This document shows, one piece after another, positions 21,601 through 33,086 of a DNA stretch of 64,000 nt. Position 1 is the stretch's first letter. Each line of letters opens with the position of its first letter. The notes below the pieces were generated by a model. It was not told the origin of the DNA. It worked only from the letters and a program-made list of their open reading frames with translations, and did not search any database. The stretch lies in NCBI GenBank assembly GCA_948567375.1, contig OX419761.1:60452501-60516500 (forward strand). Direction: 5' to 3'. The stretch is from Lunularia cruciata (lineage: Eukaryota; Streptophyta; Marchantiopsida; Lunulariales; Lunulariaceae). A program made the translations under genes and the position numbers.

Positions 21601-22654
21601 AATTTAGGTCCATAGCCTGACCTAACACCTGACGCTTGGATGCCTCTGACACTGCTCGAACAGTGGTAATATCGGTGCAAAAACCCATCGCCCGCTCTCT
21701 CTCATCAGCGTTGGGCTCCACCAATTGCTGTAACTCTGAGTCCCAAATAAGTCTAGGTCGTCCCTCTCAAAAAGCATGAGAGCCTGGGAAACTCATGAGT
21801 GTGGGAAATGTAGCTCTAGGCTGTCCAACTAGGTTCACCATTGCCATAGGTGACCTATCAGCCACTACCACTGTCTAAGACTAACGCCCAACATCCAAGA
21901 TATCATCAACAAGAATGTGGTCTAGTCGCTGAATCCCATCATAAGCACGCTGTTGAACCTCTCTGGGTAAGAGGTTCGTCCACCAAAGACGAAGACAATG
22001 AGTCCGTGATCCCACACCGGCTGCATCTAACAATACAGCAGGTCCCATCCAAGAATGGACCTGATGTGTACTCGCCACCACTCTAGTGCGAGAATCACCC
22101 ATCAAAGGTACGTTCTCCAAAAGGTAAGATGGAGAAACATACTGATGAACCTGGAGATGTCGTAGTATCCGTAACATCTCCCAAAACACACCAGAATGAG
22201 GAACCTGAAGACCCAATCCTCTACCAGCACGTGTATGTCCCTGACATGGCCATCCAAAAATCACCAAGTGAATAGGCCCATGTCTCTCTAGGTCATGCGC
22301 CCCCAGTAAGGAAATGTCTCTTGGTAGGACCTTCTGGTAACCTCTGACTGCTGACATTGGTAATAACTCCGGATACCGATAGGCCAAGTGTGCCACATGA
22401 TGTAGAGAGACTCACCTAGCAGTCTCATCTCTCTCTACATACAAGTACCTTTGTACTCGTATACCCGCCTGTAACACCGTAGCTAGTTCGGTGCTGATCC
22501 CACCAAACAACTCCAATAGGCATATCCCCTCTACTGGATACTGCCAAGCAATGAGTGTGGTATCCAGAGGTGTCAAAGCAATCGCCTCTGGAGGCTCATC
22601 CTCACACTCATCTCCTGATGGTACGCAGGCTCCACTCCAAGCATGCTGCACCAA
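21590..22654 (-). pseudogene. Cytosine-5 DNA methyltransferase domain (DNMT3-like) within pol of element C
   Basis: One frame, ~350 codons, four stops (TGA 22412, TAG 21881, TAG close by, TGA near 21760). Motif I (S-adenosylmethionine binding): 'LLELFGGISTELA' at ~22490-22525, followed by 'AGIRVQRYLYVERDE'. Motif IV: 'HLVIFGWPCQGHT' with catalytic Cys at 22244-22246. Motif VI: 'LLENVPLMGDSRTR', ENV at 22109-22117. Motif VIII-like: 'RTHCLRLWWTNLLP', resembling the DNMT3 'RARYFWGNLP' pattern. C-terminal motifs IX-X: 'EPNADERERAMGF' and 'RQVLGQAMDLN' at ~21600-21720. All core motifs are in order. The order of motifs and the spacing from I to IV fit DNMT3/DRM-type enzymes better than DNMT1. Two stops are TGA where CGA is plausible. 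Expected reaction: methylation of cytosine C5 in DNA. Activity in this copy is lost. Confidence 0.93.
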
Positions 22655-22666
22655 CTGATCTGCATG

Positions 22667-23860
22667 CTACTGCAATGCCTCCTCTGAACTCCACAATGGA
22701 ACATCCAAGGTGGATGGAACAATCCCACTCGTACTCCATAGCCAAGTGATCTCCTCTGGTACTAGAGTATCCACTGCATGGGCGTTCCCCTCCAACAAGT
22801 CACCAGGCCAAGTAACTGCACCACTAAAAGCTAAGACTGATGCTGCCATGGTCCCGGATTGTAGTGAGCCAAGACTACCACTACTAAAGCGTACTAGTAG
22901 ACGACATACCCGTCCCTCACCAGACTGCCAACCAGGTCTATAAGAGGATGTCTCCTCCCAATAGTCAATGCTAAAACCCATGAGGTATAACACTGCTCCC
23001 CCAACTAGCACATCATATGACTCAGCTATCATCGCAATAGCCTGAGCTCTCACCACCGAGCTATCAGTTGGATGACCAGGCTGAACCTAGACAACAAGCT
23101 CCCTACGTGTGTTGTATTGTGTCGAACCGCCACCTAGAGATGTCTGGATTTGAAATGGACACCTCTCCACATCGGTCTTCCGTAACTCCAGACCGACAAC
23201 TACAGCCTTCCCCAACATAAGGGGCTGTGCACCAAAGTCTAACAAGACTCTTTGTGGTGTATAGACCTTCCCTGAAGGTCCCACCAAACAAAAAATCCCC
23301 CTCTGGTTATCCAATAGGACAACACCAGGTGTAAACCGCGCTCTCTCAAAAGCCAGTCTAACTGGCAACTCCTCCAACCTAGCCGCTACTGCTTGCCATA
23401 AACCATTGGTCGCTGAATGGATCCCATGCTCCTCAACCAAGTTAGCTCCACTACCAACCACCTCTGCTCTAGTAGTAGGAACTGCACCATCTCCACTCTC
23501 ACATAATGTGGCAGCCAGCCGGAACACTGGGGTTGGGTCAACTTCCAATGTAAACATGTCACTAGTTGAAAACAAAGGATGCTGCATAATCAGCTGAGCC
23601 GCTCCCAACATCATGCTAGACTCAGTTTGTGTAGTAGCAGGTGGCTAACTAGCAAGTAGTCCATCATGTACTCCATCACCAACTACCACACATACACTGG
23701 GACATCTAGGAACCATGGATGTCATCTGCAATGCCTCAGATAGCGTGAAAGACTAGGGAAGTCTGACCTGTCTCCCAACCTCTCCTCTCCTCTTTATGGG
23801 TCCAACTCCACTGATGCTCCTCTAGGCTTTGGAGCACGTACTACACTCCTAGTCACTTCT
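22667..23860 (-). pseudogene. Protease-like region of element C pol
   Basis: Two blocks in the methyltransferase frame: 23087-23614 and 22667-23056, with stops between. 'RVLLDFGAQPLMLGKAVVVG' (~23190-23250) has the layout of a retroviral aspartic protease active site, D-(S/T)-G-A, with Phe in place of Ser/Thr. 'YDVLVGGAVLYLMGFSIDYW' in the second block matches the later 'hydrophobic-G' part of such proteases. The substitution at the active site may be decay or a family trait. The frame is open upstream of the gag stop, so pol is in the -1 frame relative to gag. Confidence 0.7.
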
Positions 23861-25386
23861 GTAGATGCATCTACCTGTGCTGCTCCGCACATGAAGTCCA
23901 AAGCATCTCTATCACGAGCATATGAGGTAGAAGCCTTAGCACCCGAATCTGATCTCCTCTGAGCAATAGCCATACTAGCCAATCTCTGCTCCAATTGCTC
24001 AATCCGAGTAGCCATAGCTGTGTCAGAAGTAAGGGCAGGTACTGCACCCCTACTAGGTGTAGATCCTCTACCACCACCTCTACCATCTCGTCCTTCATGA
24101 ACTGGAGCTCCTCTACTACCAGCCATAGCAGCCCTACCACTCCGTAACTCCGGGTGTAGGTCAAAACACCGGTCACTAGTGTGACCAAATCTGTGGCAGT
24201 GCTCACACTGCCTCTGTGTTGGCTATGATGCACCAGAGGTATCAGGTCTGCTGCCCTGAGTACACTCTCTCCTATGGTGAGGTCCACCACAAGTCCAACA
24301 AGCAACCCCACCACTCACTGGCTGCTGCTGACCCGAAAATGAGGGTAAGGGTCTAACTCCATTAGGCCCTCCACTCGCTCCATAGGATCTGGGCTCTCCA
24401 CCCTGTCCTCAAAAACCAACTGGGTGTGGTGCACTCTACTACACTCTAGAAGAAGTCACAGCCGTGGATGAGGTCTCCCTACCAAATCAAGATGTCACCA
24501 CTCTCTCCTCCACCATGTTGAGCTCAATACGCTCAGCCAAACCAAAGACTACTGCCAAAGTGGGCAAAGTAGCTTGCAATAACGTAGCATCACAAACTCT
24601 ACGTTGCAACTCCCTGTCCAATATCCCATACCAAAATTGGACTACTTGGGCCTCAGTAACTCCCTGAGTGAAACTGATCAGCCACCTCATGCGAGTGTAT
24701 GCCTTGTGGAGGCTCTCTCTAGCCTTCCGCTGGAACTCTTGCAAGCTCCTCAGCTTGTTAGTCCGCACTCCCTGGTAGTTCTACCTCAAACATAGGAAGA
24801 ACTCCACCATGGGGTTAAACCCCGGTACCACACCACCTCCTACAGTGGTACCTCCACTCGTAGTAGCACTATCTCCAACTAGTGCACCTCCACTAGCTCC
24901 ACCAACACTACTCGGGCTAGAACTCGTGGGTACAGCCGATCTACTGTTGGCCACCGAGCCTGAACCAATACTATCTCCATAACACAATCTCCTCCAAATG
25001 AGCTCTCCTAAACTCATGGTATTTGTCCATTGGTGGACCCTCCAAGTGCTGAAACAACCCCTTCCATGCCATGAAGGGTGTGAACAAAGTTGGGTTCCGC
25101 ATCTACTGCAGATCACACCAACTATCAAACTCCTGGATGAAGTCATCCAACTCAATGGTACCCACTATACCAGACGCCTAGGGCCTTTAGAGGCCCCATA
25201 AATCTTGTCCATATCCCACAACAACGGTGCGGACACACCAAGTGCACTCTCAACTGAATCAACTCCTCTGTCGAACTCTAACTCAGAGTCAATCTCCTCC
25301 CTCACTAGGACCTGAGATACAGGTTGATACCAAGCACCGAGTAAACCCATTGTGTACTGCAGGACTAACTCCTTTGGAATCTCCAA
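23795..25386 (-). pseudogene. Gag of element C (two zinc knuckles)
   Basis: One frame from 25386 to the TAA near 23795, with several stops. The N-terminal block is 25165-25386 (MEIPKELVLQ...). The capsid-like core is at 24487-24768 ('SLQEFQRKARESLHKAY', 'VVQFWYGILDRELQRRV'). Two CCHC knuckles follow: CWTCGGPHHRREC near 24285 and CEHCHRFGHTSDRC near 24185. Then a Gly/Arg-rich segment and 'ATRIEQLEQRLASMAI' (short coiled coil). Gag would package RNA into cytoplasmic particles. Start choice is tentative because an overlapping frame also opens at 25528. Confidence 0.8.
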
Positions 25387-26593
25387 AGAACTCCATCATG
25401 ACAAAGTAACCACAACAGCAAACCCGAACCACCAACTGCAACCGCAAGTTGCAACCGCAAGTACCCCACCAAGTGCCAACACCACCACGTTCCAACACTA
25501 CCAAGTGACAATACCAACTAAGCACCACCCACTAATGTAACTCTAACCGAGATAACTACACTAGGAGAAAGTGCAACCTGTAACCTGCCATCATAACATG
25601 CACTCTCACGATCTGCCTCACCAGAGAGAAACAAAGGTAGTCTGACTGGTCATCACTCCATCCTCACCACCGAGAGCACACCAAAGCACCAATGCTCAAA
25701 AGTCAAGGCACCTCACACAAACATGGTGCACAAACAGGAAGCAGAGAATGGAGGTGGTCCAATCACAAGAAATCTAAACAAAAACCCTCCATCTCATAAC
25801 ACAACATGGGACTGACTCTGCCACCATTTGGCATTTGACATAAGAGAAGTTCGTATCTAAGTCCTAAGCTATGAAGGTCACCAAGAATGGGATCAAATTG
25901 CCTCTCCTAGCCAAAGCTACATGTGTATAGATAAGAGTGGCACAGTCACTAGGACAACAAGTGAGGGTAGACCAATTGCCTAGGGCACCAGTCTAGGAAC
26001 AAGAGATCTAGGGATCAAACCCTATTGCGCATAATCTAGCAAGAAAGGCAGATTTTGCCAACCAATGACCAAGATCTACTCTAAACTAGCTAGCCTCGCG
26101 CCAACAAGCTGGCTTGCTGGCCCTTCTAGGCCTTTGTAGCCTCTCATAGCCCATAAGCCTATGACTTGAAGCCTCTAAACGCCTGACATAAAATCTGACG
26201 TAAACCCTAAAGTTGGTTGTTTGCCAAATCCCCCGCTAACTTTCCACTCAAGCCAAATTGACAACACGGGTTTTTCCAAATTCATGAGAAGAGCTTCCCA
26301 ACTCCACCTTCAATTTGACTTTCTGAGCCCAACTCGCAACAAATTGGTCCTGCCTTCACCTCTTGAGCTCAAAATCACAACCACTACTTGAAATTTGCTC
26401 CTTCTTTGCTCAAAATTTGGCCAATGCTTCTGCATACCGTCCGCCTTACTGCCAAATCTGCATCAATTGAACGAGCTTCTACACTAGGGAAACATTGAAC
26501 TTGAATCGAGCTACCAACGATCCACCAAGCTTGGAGATACCACCAACACTCATAGTTCTTGCACCTGATTTCCCCCTGACTTCACTTCTATGA
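25387..26593 (-). other. Leader region of element C
   Basis: About 1.2 kb between the 5' LTR and gag with no convincing ORF. I could not find a clear primer binding site next to the LTR end; TGG-starting candidates occur only ~45-70 bases away ('TGGTATCTCCAAGC'). This fits loss or rearrangement of the LTR/PBS junction. Confidence 0.5.
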
Positions 26594-27044
26594 TGTTATC
26601 AGATTGCTCACCACTCTCAACTCAACTCAACTCAAATTAGTACTTGATCTGTCACTCTATAAACTGCCAACAGCTGGGCATTGATTACAATCAAGCCACA
26701 CCCACTCAAGCATAGAGAATCCAGGTGATGTTTGCCAGCCTCTGTCTACCATAGCCAGGAACTCGAAGGCTCAACATCAGAGAAGTGAGCTCTCTAGAGC
26801 TCACTTCAAAACTATACCCCCTGGACCCAAGCTAGCACTAAAACCCTAACGGTCTCGCTGACGGCACACTTGATGGTACAAATAGTGCAAAGTGACGGTG
26901 GGCCCGACCATGAAGTCAGTACCTTGAACATGAAATCTGACCGTCAGAAAGTAGTCTTTGAGAAACTGCTGAAATAACTCTAACTACTATCACTGGAACT
27001 CCAATGTCCAAGCATCTAGATGCGGCACTACAAATGGCGTGACA
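26594..27044 (-). mobile_element. 5' LTR of element C
   Basis: 451 bp. Minus-strand start TGTCACGCCATTTG, end AATCTGATAACA. It matches the 3' LTR at 17428-17876 with scattered substitutions, so the insertion is not very recent. AATG follows on the plus strand at 27045. Confidence 0.9.
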
Positions 27045-27119
27045 AATGAAGTGCTGACCCAAGGCAAAGACATGGAAGACAATGAAGGAAGATACACCAA
27101 AGTCAAATATCTATCAAGA

Positions 27120-28224
27120 TCATTTGTCCTTTGTTGGTGTAGCTATAGAGAAAAAAAGTGGAGTTGAAGAAGGATCATCCCAAGGTGATGGATGAGTTGC
27201 AAGTAGTGAGGTACTTGAGTAAAGAGACTTTGGAGTTAAGGAGTAAATTAACCCAAGGAGAGAAGGAAGCCAAAGAACTTTGGGTTGCAATTGTTCTTGG
27301 AAGAAGAGTTTTGATTCTTTGCATGAGAACTTCTTGAAGTACAGTAAAGAGCTCAAGGAGCAAAAAGTGTTGTTTGAGAAGATGAAGAATGAAGTCACTA
27401 ATATGAGGTTAAAAATCTTACACGCAAAGGCAATTGCAGCTGTAATGAAGCAAGAGCTAGAGAGTCTAAGAAAGAGCACAATAGAGAAGGATAAAGCCGG
27501 ACAACAAGAGCTTACCATTAAACATTAGGAGGAAGGTAAATTTTGGGGTTTGATCAGAAGTGTAGAAGTTCAACTAATCCAGTATGTGGAAGAGAAAGAA
27601 GCACTAAAGATCAAATTTGAGGACAAGTTGACAATATACCAAAACAAGTTGGAAGTAGAGAGAAATGAAGAGAAGATAGTTCTGAATATAGAGTCAGATT
27701 CAAATAGGAGTAGTTGTTGTGGAGTTGAAGGTGATGCTAAGATTAAGTTGAAAGAGGCAAGATTGCATGAATTGAAATTGTTGGTGCAAGAGATGAGGAA
27801 GAGGAAGGCAAAGGACATTGACTTTGCCTTCCTCTTCCTCATCTTGAACAATATTCTAATTTGCTTGAGAGGTTATGTAGATAGAAAGATGTGGGAGGTA
27901 GGAGACAATGTAAGTTTCAAACTAGATCTTGTTAGATCAGACTTGGATAAACTTTGCAGTGAGATGAAGGTGAATACAAAGTCCAAAGTTGTAGAGGTAG
28001 GAGTGCAAGTGTCTTTAGGTGAGTTACTTGAGACATTAAAAGAGATTGGATTAGAGGATGAGAATAAAAAAAGGTTAACTATCATTCCAATTTCAATTTA
28101 GACTAAAGAGATAATAGAAATAGTAGAGAAATTAGTCGTATTAGATAGACCCAAAGACAAAGAAGTGATTGTAGGAACATTGGGTTTAGGAGCTGAAGTC
28201 AAGGTTAACATTGGATTGGAGTAG
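27120..28224 (+). pseudogene. Coiled-coil and C-terminal part of the LTR ORF (host LTR)
   Basis: Continues the ORF interrupted at 17322. Open blocks are 27280-27528 and 27550-28101, the latter 183 codons of Glu/Lys/Leu-rich heptad-like sequence, then 'MWEVGDNVSFKLDLVRSDLD' and 'SLGELLETLKEIGLEDENKK'. It ends at TAG 28222-28224. A short palindromic duplication ('gactttgccttcctcttcctcatctt' region at 27810-27845) interrupts the conserved 'KRKAKDID' segment. Confidence 0.7.
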
Positions 28225-28572
28225 AAATATGTTTGGGATATAAAGAGGTAGATATGAAGAGGTGGTTTGTCATTTTTGATCTGTAGGTTGGTAAAGTTGT
28301 TGTAGAATGGTATTTTAATTAGTAATTTTTGAAATGCTCTGCCTATTTAAAGGAAGCATTCACAATGTTTTGTTGTTCAATATTGTAATTTTGAAGTTGA
28401 GTAAAGCAAAGTGCTATAACACAATGCTTGTCATTTTAGCTTAATTTTGAGTAAGCAATCCTATGTGTGTGTTTGTGAGTGTCTATAGAATTTTGAAGTG
28501 CAAGTCAATGAGCTTGTTGGATGTTGGATTCCATAGTTTTGATTTCATTTGTGTTTATGATCTTAAGTAGAT

Positions 28573-31016
28573 AATCTTAGGCCCAAGCAAGTGTTTGATC
28601 TTTCAAAGACCAAGGGTGAGAAAACACACATTGCCAGTGGCAGTGGAAGACCTATCATTGGGTGCAAAACTGGAAGGAGAAGCAAAGTCTACACATGAAG
28701 ATGAGTCTAAGTATAAAGATTCAGGAGAAGAAGAAGAAGAAGAAGAAGAAGAGCTCACATTGTAGAGTAAGGAGTCTAGCATTGAGAGTGATGGGGAGCC
28801 CAAAGTACAATAGTCAACCAAAAAAGATGATTAGGAGTTTTATGCACAGATTGAACGCATGGAAGAAGGAGACAAGCCATACTTGGAGTTGCTCAAGGTA
28901 GATATACAAGACGAGAGAGGAGAAGAGCAGGTGCTGGTGTTTCCAAGAGAAGCAAGATCAAAGAGAAGTTTGCAGCTTGCAACTACAAGAACAAGTATAA
29001 CCAAGGAAGAAGAAGAAAGCTTGGAGTGGATTAGTTTGAAGGTGCAAAGCTTGAGACTTTGAGGTAAGGCATTGGCTGTAGAATTGCCTACCAAAGCCAA
29101 AGATTGCAAAAAGAGAGTGGAAGAATTTAGCAAAGTAGAGTATTTGTTAAAAGTTGTTTGTCCCTTGTTGTTGCAATTGAGGTAGAAGAAGGAGAGTTTG
29201 CAGCAATATCATCCCAAAGTAAAGGATGAATTACAAGTAGTGAAGTACTTGAGTGAGGAAATCTTGGAGTTGAAGGAGAAGTTAACCCAAGGCAAGGAGG
29301 AAGCCAACATACTTTGGGTTAATATGGTACTTTGGAGGAAGAGCTTCGATAATCTACAAGAGAATTTTGTGAAGCATGGTAGTGAACTTGAATAGAATGC
29401 TGAAGAATTGAAGAATCAAAAGGTAGCATTTAAGAGGTTGAAGAGAGAATTCAATGATGAACAAATTGAAGTAGTACACTTTGAAGCAATTGCAATAGTA
29501 ATGGAGCAAGAGTTGGAGAGCCTAAGATTGGTGGCAATAGTAAAAGATCAAGCATGGCAAGATGAACTTGTGAGAAGTCAAGAAGAAGTATGATTGTAGG
29601 ATTTGGTAAGAAATACGGAGACTCAACGGATTCAATATGCAAAGGAGAAGGAAACATTGAAGGCAGAGTATGAGGAAGAACTGCAAATGTATTGGGACAA
29701 GTTGAAGGCCGAGAGAACTTGTGGGAATACATCAGATCATTAAAGGAGTGAAGGTAATGTCGAGTATTAGTCAGAAGTAAAATTGGAGGAAGCAAGACTG
29801 CATGAGTTGAAGTTGTTAATGCAATAAACTTGGAGGAGAAATGCAAAGGACATTAATATGAATAAATTGTTGATTTGCCTAAGAGAGAAGGGAGATAAGA
29901 AGATGATTGAAGTAGGAGACAATGCTTGTCTCAGGTTGGAGTTAGTTAGATCTGATGTAGATGAACTTTGCACTAATTGAAGGTAGGAACTAGATGCATA
30001 ATAGTTGAAGGAGGAGTGCATGTTACTTCAGGTGAGTTACTAGAGCCAATTGAAGTAGTTAGAATACAAAAGGAGGAAGTAATTAGGATCCCATGACTTC
30101 AATTTTAGTTTAGATTGAAGATGTGACAAAAATAGAAGAAAAATTAGAAGTAGTAGATGAACCTAAAGTGCAAGAGACAATTGTAGTTACATTGGGTGTA
30201 GAAGCCAAAGTAGAGGTCGACATTGGATCGGATTAGTAGCAATTTTGAGATCTAAAGATGTAGATATGAAGAAGTGGAGTGACATGTTGGATCTATAGGT
30301 TGGTAAAGTAGCAATTGAAGTGGTTTAGGTAGATTAGATAATTGTCAATGCTCTGCCTATTCACAAGAGGCATTTGTATTGTATTGTTGTTTGTATTCAT
30401 ATTTTTGAATTTGATAAAGCAAAGTGTTGTAACTTAGTGCTCATCATTTCAGCTTAATTCTAAGTATCAATCCTATGTGTGTGTTTGTGAGTGTTTGGAG
30501 AAAATTGGTTTGCAGTTATTGTGTGTTAGATGTTGGATTCTACAATATTGATGTTCATTTTGTGTGCTTGATCTTGAGTGGAGTGCAATTGAGGCAATGC
30601 CTTGACAAATCTATGAGGAATTGTAGTGTTGGTAATATTTTGCATTTGTGCCTCTGCAAAGCAATTTTGATTTAGGAAGTTGTGCCTCTTCAATGGAAGG
30701 GTGGAACAAAATTTCAAGGCAAAGTTGTTTCATGGTGAAGTAGCCTTCTTTGGAAAAATTGAATCATCACAATCAAGATTGGTTTGGAAAAGAATTGATG
30801 ATTGTGATTATAGGTGATGTTTATTTGTGACAAGATTGTGATTTAGTTCTTGTTACTCTCTTTGGGTGTGGTTTCTACCCAAGAGGCTAAAGATGCAACC
30901 AAGAAGAACTATTTTATGACTTCTACTTAGTATTTGACCATTCCTAACTCATGTCTTTGTAGGAACTAATGATTACTTATTGATTACACAAAAGTGATAC
31001 TTGTTGGGTTGTCATA
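28573..31016 (+). mobile_element. Family A LTR, partial, with decayed coiled-coil ORF
   Basis: It begins inside the ORF N-terminal region ('aatcttaggcccaagcaag', compare 9109) fused to the broken R-U5 of the preceding LTR. A deletion near 28640 removes most of the globular part. Acidic linker 28660-28900 (GAA run 28729-28752), coiled coil 29198-29850, C-terminus to ~30236. TATA-like region at ~30355, end GGGTTGTCATA at 31016. The ORF has many stops. Confidence 0.75.
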
Positions 31017-31251
31017 AATGGGTAACCAATTTTGGTCATTGGTCTCAGTACAATATAGTTAAGCTTAAATGGTATGCCTCTAATAATTGTGACTATATTG
31101 GATAGCATGCCCAAGGGTTGGCGCTTGGTTTGATATGCAAACTTCAAGATTTGGGGCATTTGATTCAAAAGTGTGATACTCCAATCTGGGTGTGGCATCC
31201 TCCATCATCACATTCACACCTAACCCTTAGTCCATGGATACAAATATGATC
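31017..31251 (-). pseudogene. Protease fragment of family A
   Basis: Minus-strand text 'TPQILKFA.QT.RRPLGMLSN' and 'PFKLNYIVLRP.TKTGYP' as in the complete element at 45900-46090. It is cut on one side by the LTR end at 31016 and on the other by the start of element B at 31252. Confidence 0.85.
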
Positions 31252-31938
31252 TGTGAGCCGGCCTATCTCTCACTCAAGATGAACCTCTGATAGCTATTAT
31301 GGTAGCGCACCATGAACTAAGAAGGCAAAGAACCCCAACTTCATCATACTCCTCCAAGGCTAACACTCCAAGATTCAAGACATTGCTCACTAGAGAACTC
31401 AATGAGAGAAAGATAGTTGCAAATGAAAGGATGATGAGTACCTCCTCATCCCTTGTTTATATACTTGTGAAATAGTTATACACCAAAGTTACTATTTATC
31501 AAAGTAACTCAAGTTACTAAGCTAAAAGTAAATTAAAGTCAAAAAGTATAAAGGAATATCTATCTACATGGGCATATTCCACTAAGCATGTGATCTTATC
31601 TTGACCCAACAACTAAGTCAAGGATTCCGTCACATGGGTTATCCTTGGACTATAGAAGAATCCAAAACAAAAAGGCTTGTAGGCCCAAGAGTTCTCAACT
31701 CTTTCCTCAAAGCCAAACACCTAGGAATAATACCAAGTCAACACACTGGAATCCAAAAAAGTGGTGCTCATCTTTTTGACTTCCTCTAAAGTAAGGTCCC
31801 CACTATCTTAGTTATGAGTAACTTTAGCTAAGATAATGTAGAACCATCCTTTATCTCTATATAAATTATATCTCTCAAGGATTTGTAATACCAAGCTATA
31901 TATTACAATACAACACACATGCACAAATAGGTGTTCCA
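31252..31938 (-). mobile_element. 3' LTR of element B
   Basis: Plus-strand start TGTGAGCCGGCC, end GTGTTCCA. It matches 38362-38961 + 52605-52693 throughout ('ggctatccttggactatag' type text). A TATA-like 'ctctatataaatt' lies near the plus-strand end, i.e. in U3 or near it on the minus strand. Confidence 0.88.
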
Positions 31939-31959
31939 TTTACCGCCAAACTAAGTTTT

Positions 31960-33086
31960 CACTTTGTCCTCAAAGTGAAGGTCTCTCTACTTTCTATGAT
32001 ACATTCTCAACTTATCATGGTTAATCCTATCAAGGTGTCTTCTTCCTAACTCTTTGAGATCATAGGTGTAATTGCCCCACACCTTCTCCACTATGAAAGG
32101 TCCAAAGTACTTAGGCAAAAACTTCTTTTGCACTCTCTTGAATCAAATGGAATCAAACAACACTACCCAATCACCTTCTTTGAAAGGCTCCACCTTCTTC
32201 TTGCCTTGCCTCTTGTCATAATTCTCCTTTTTTTCCTTTAGGCTTGCTCTACTCAAACCATAGAAACTGCTCTTGCCTCTTCCAATTCCATGAGTTGATC
32301 CTTCCTTCACTTCTCTGCATCACCTCCTTGTGCTTTTGTCAATCTCCTATGAATGCTTTGGAAGGTAGGAAGATCAAAGTGAATAGTTAAGGGAGAATCA
32401 ATACCATATACCAATTAAAATGGAGAATATCTAGTGGAAGTCTTCATGGTTATCTTATAACCCCACAAAACTACATGAATCCTCTTATCTCAATGATGTT
32501 TAGCCCCCTCCATTTCAACATCTTTGGCCAACATCATGCACAAAGTTTGATTTTTTCTCTCTGCTAAGCCATTAGAATTTGGCTCATAGGATGTAGTTAC
32601 TCTATGTGTGATAGAGAAATGTCTTAGCATGGCTGTAGTGATGCTTCTTGTAAACTCTCCTCCTCTATCAAAAACCAACTCCAAAGGGCATTTAAACCTA
32701 TTGATAATGTGTTCACCAACTTCATCTTCATTCTTGATCCTCAATGGTCTAGCCTCAATCCACTTGGTAAGGTAATCAGTAACTACCACAATGTACCAAT
32801 TGTTCCTTGGGGTTCCATTGAGAGGACCTACAAAATCAATTCCCCACTTCTCAAAAGGTCCTAGCAATGGAATTGATCTAAGTGGTGGAGTGGAAGTAGA
32901 TTTTCTAGCAAAAGCTTTACAAACATGACAAGTTTTGCAATAATCAAGACAATCCTTGAAAATCCCTCTCCAATAGTAACTTACATCTAGAATCTTGAAA
33001 GCAGTCACCTTTCCTACAAAGTGTCCTCCACACACTAAACCTTCATGAAAATCCTTTATGGGTAAGATAGACTCTTCCTTACCCAT
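31960..33086 (-). pseudogene. Integrase of element B
   Basis: The 198-codon block 32490-33086 holds the zinc-binding Cys pair (CKTCHVC), 'WGIDFVGP' (first Asp), 'VFDRGGEF' (second Asp) and 'NGLAERKNQ' (Glu), the full DDE triad. The following C-terminal part to ~31960 is broken by stops but shows 'INHDKLRMYH'-like text. There is no chromodomain. The upstream His pair is near 33040-33080 ('HEGLVCGGHF'). Confidence 0.9.

Larger units (their letters stand above)
17323..27044 (-). mobile_element. Element C: Ty3/gypsy retrotransposon with captured DNA methyltransferase and PHD finger
   Basis: A 9.7-kb insertion into an A LTR. Host text joins exactly when it is removed, leaving a 4-bp duplication AATG (17319-17322 and 27045-27048). 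Its ends are TGTCATGC...GCGTGACA. Order in its own direction (minus): 5' LTR 27044-26594, leader, gag with two zinc knuckles, protease-like region, C5 cytosine methyltransferase, RT, RNase H, integrase, PHD finger, 3' LTR 17876-17428. The order pro-RT-RH-INT identifies Ty3/gypsy. Protease, methyltransferase and the start of RT lie in one frame (23614 down to ~20715), interrupted only by stops, so the methyltransferase is part of the pol polyprotein. Many stops and several frameshifts show the copy is dead. Confidence 0.93.
11771..28572 (+). mobile_element. Host family A LTR interrupted by a solo LTR and by element C
   Basis: Present as three plus-strand pieces: 11771-13255, 17019-17322 and 27045-~28572. 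It starts TGTGGTACACACA. The pieces read continuously through the LTR-encoded ORF when the solo LTR (13256-17018, TSD GATGG) and element C (17323-27044, TSD AATG) are removed. The ORF N-terminal domain is at 12300-13060, the acidic linker at 13060-13255 and 17019-17322, the coiled coil at 27180-27860 and the C-terminus at 28222 ('KVNIGLE' stop). The R-U5 part breaks off near 28572, where a second A LTR begins inside its ORF. Stops and shifts are frequent. Confidence 0.8.

Noticed and set aside
21590-22654. Host DNMT gene interrupted by transposons
   Set aside because: The methyltransferase is in the same reading frame as flanking protease and RT text and lies between the paired LTRs of one insertion.
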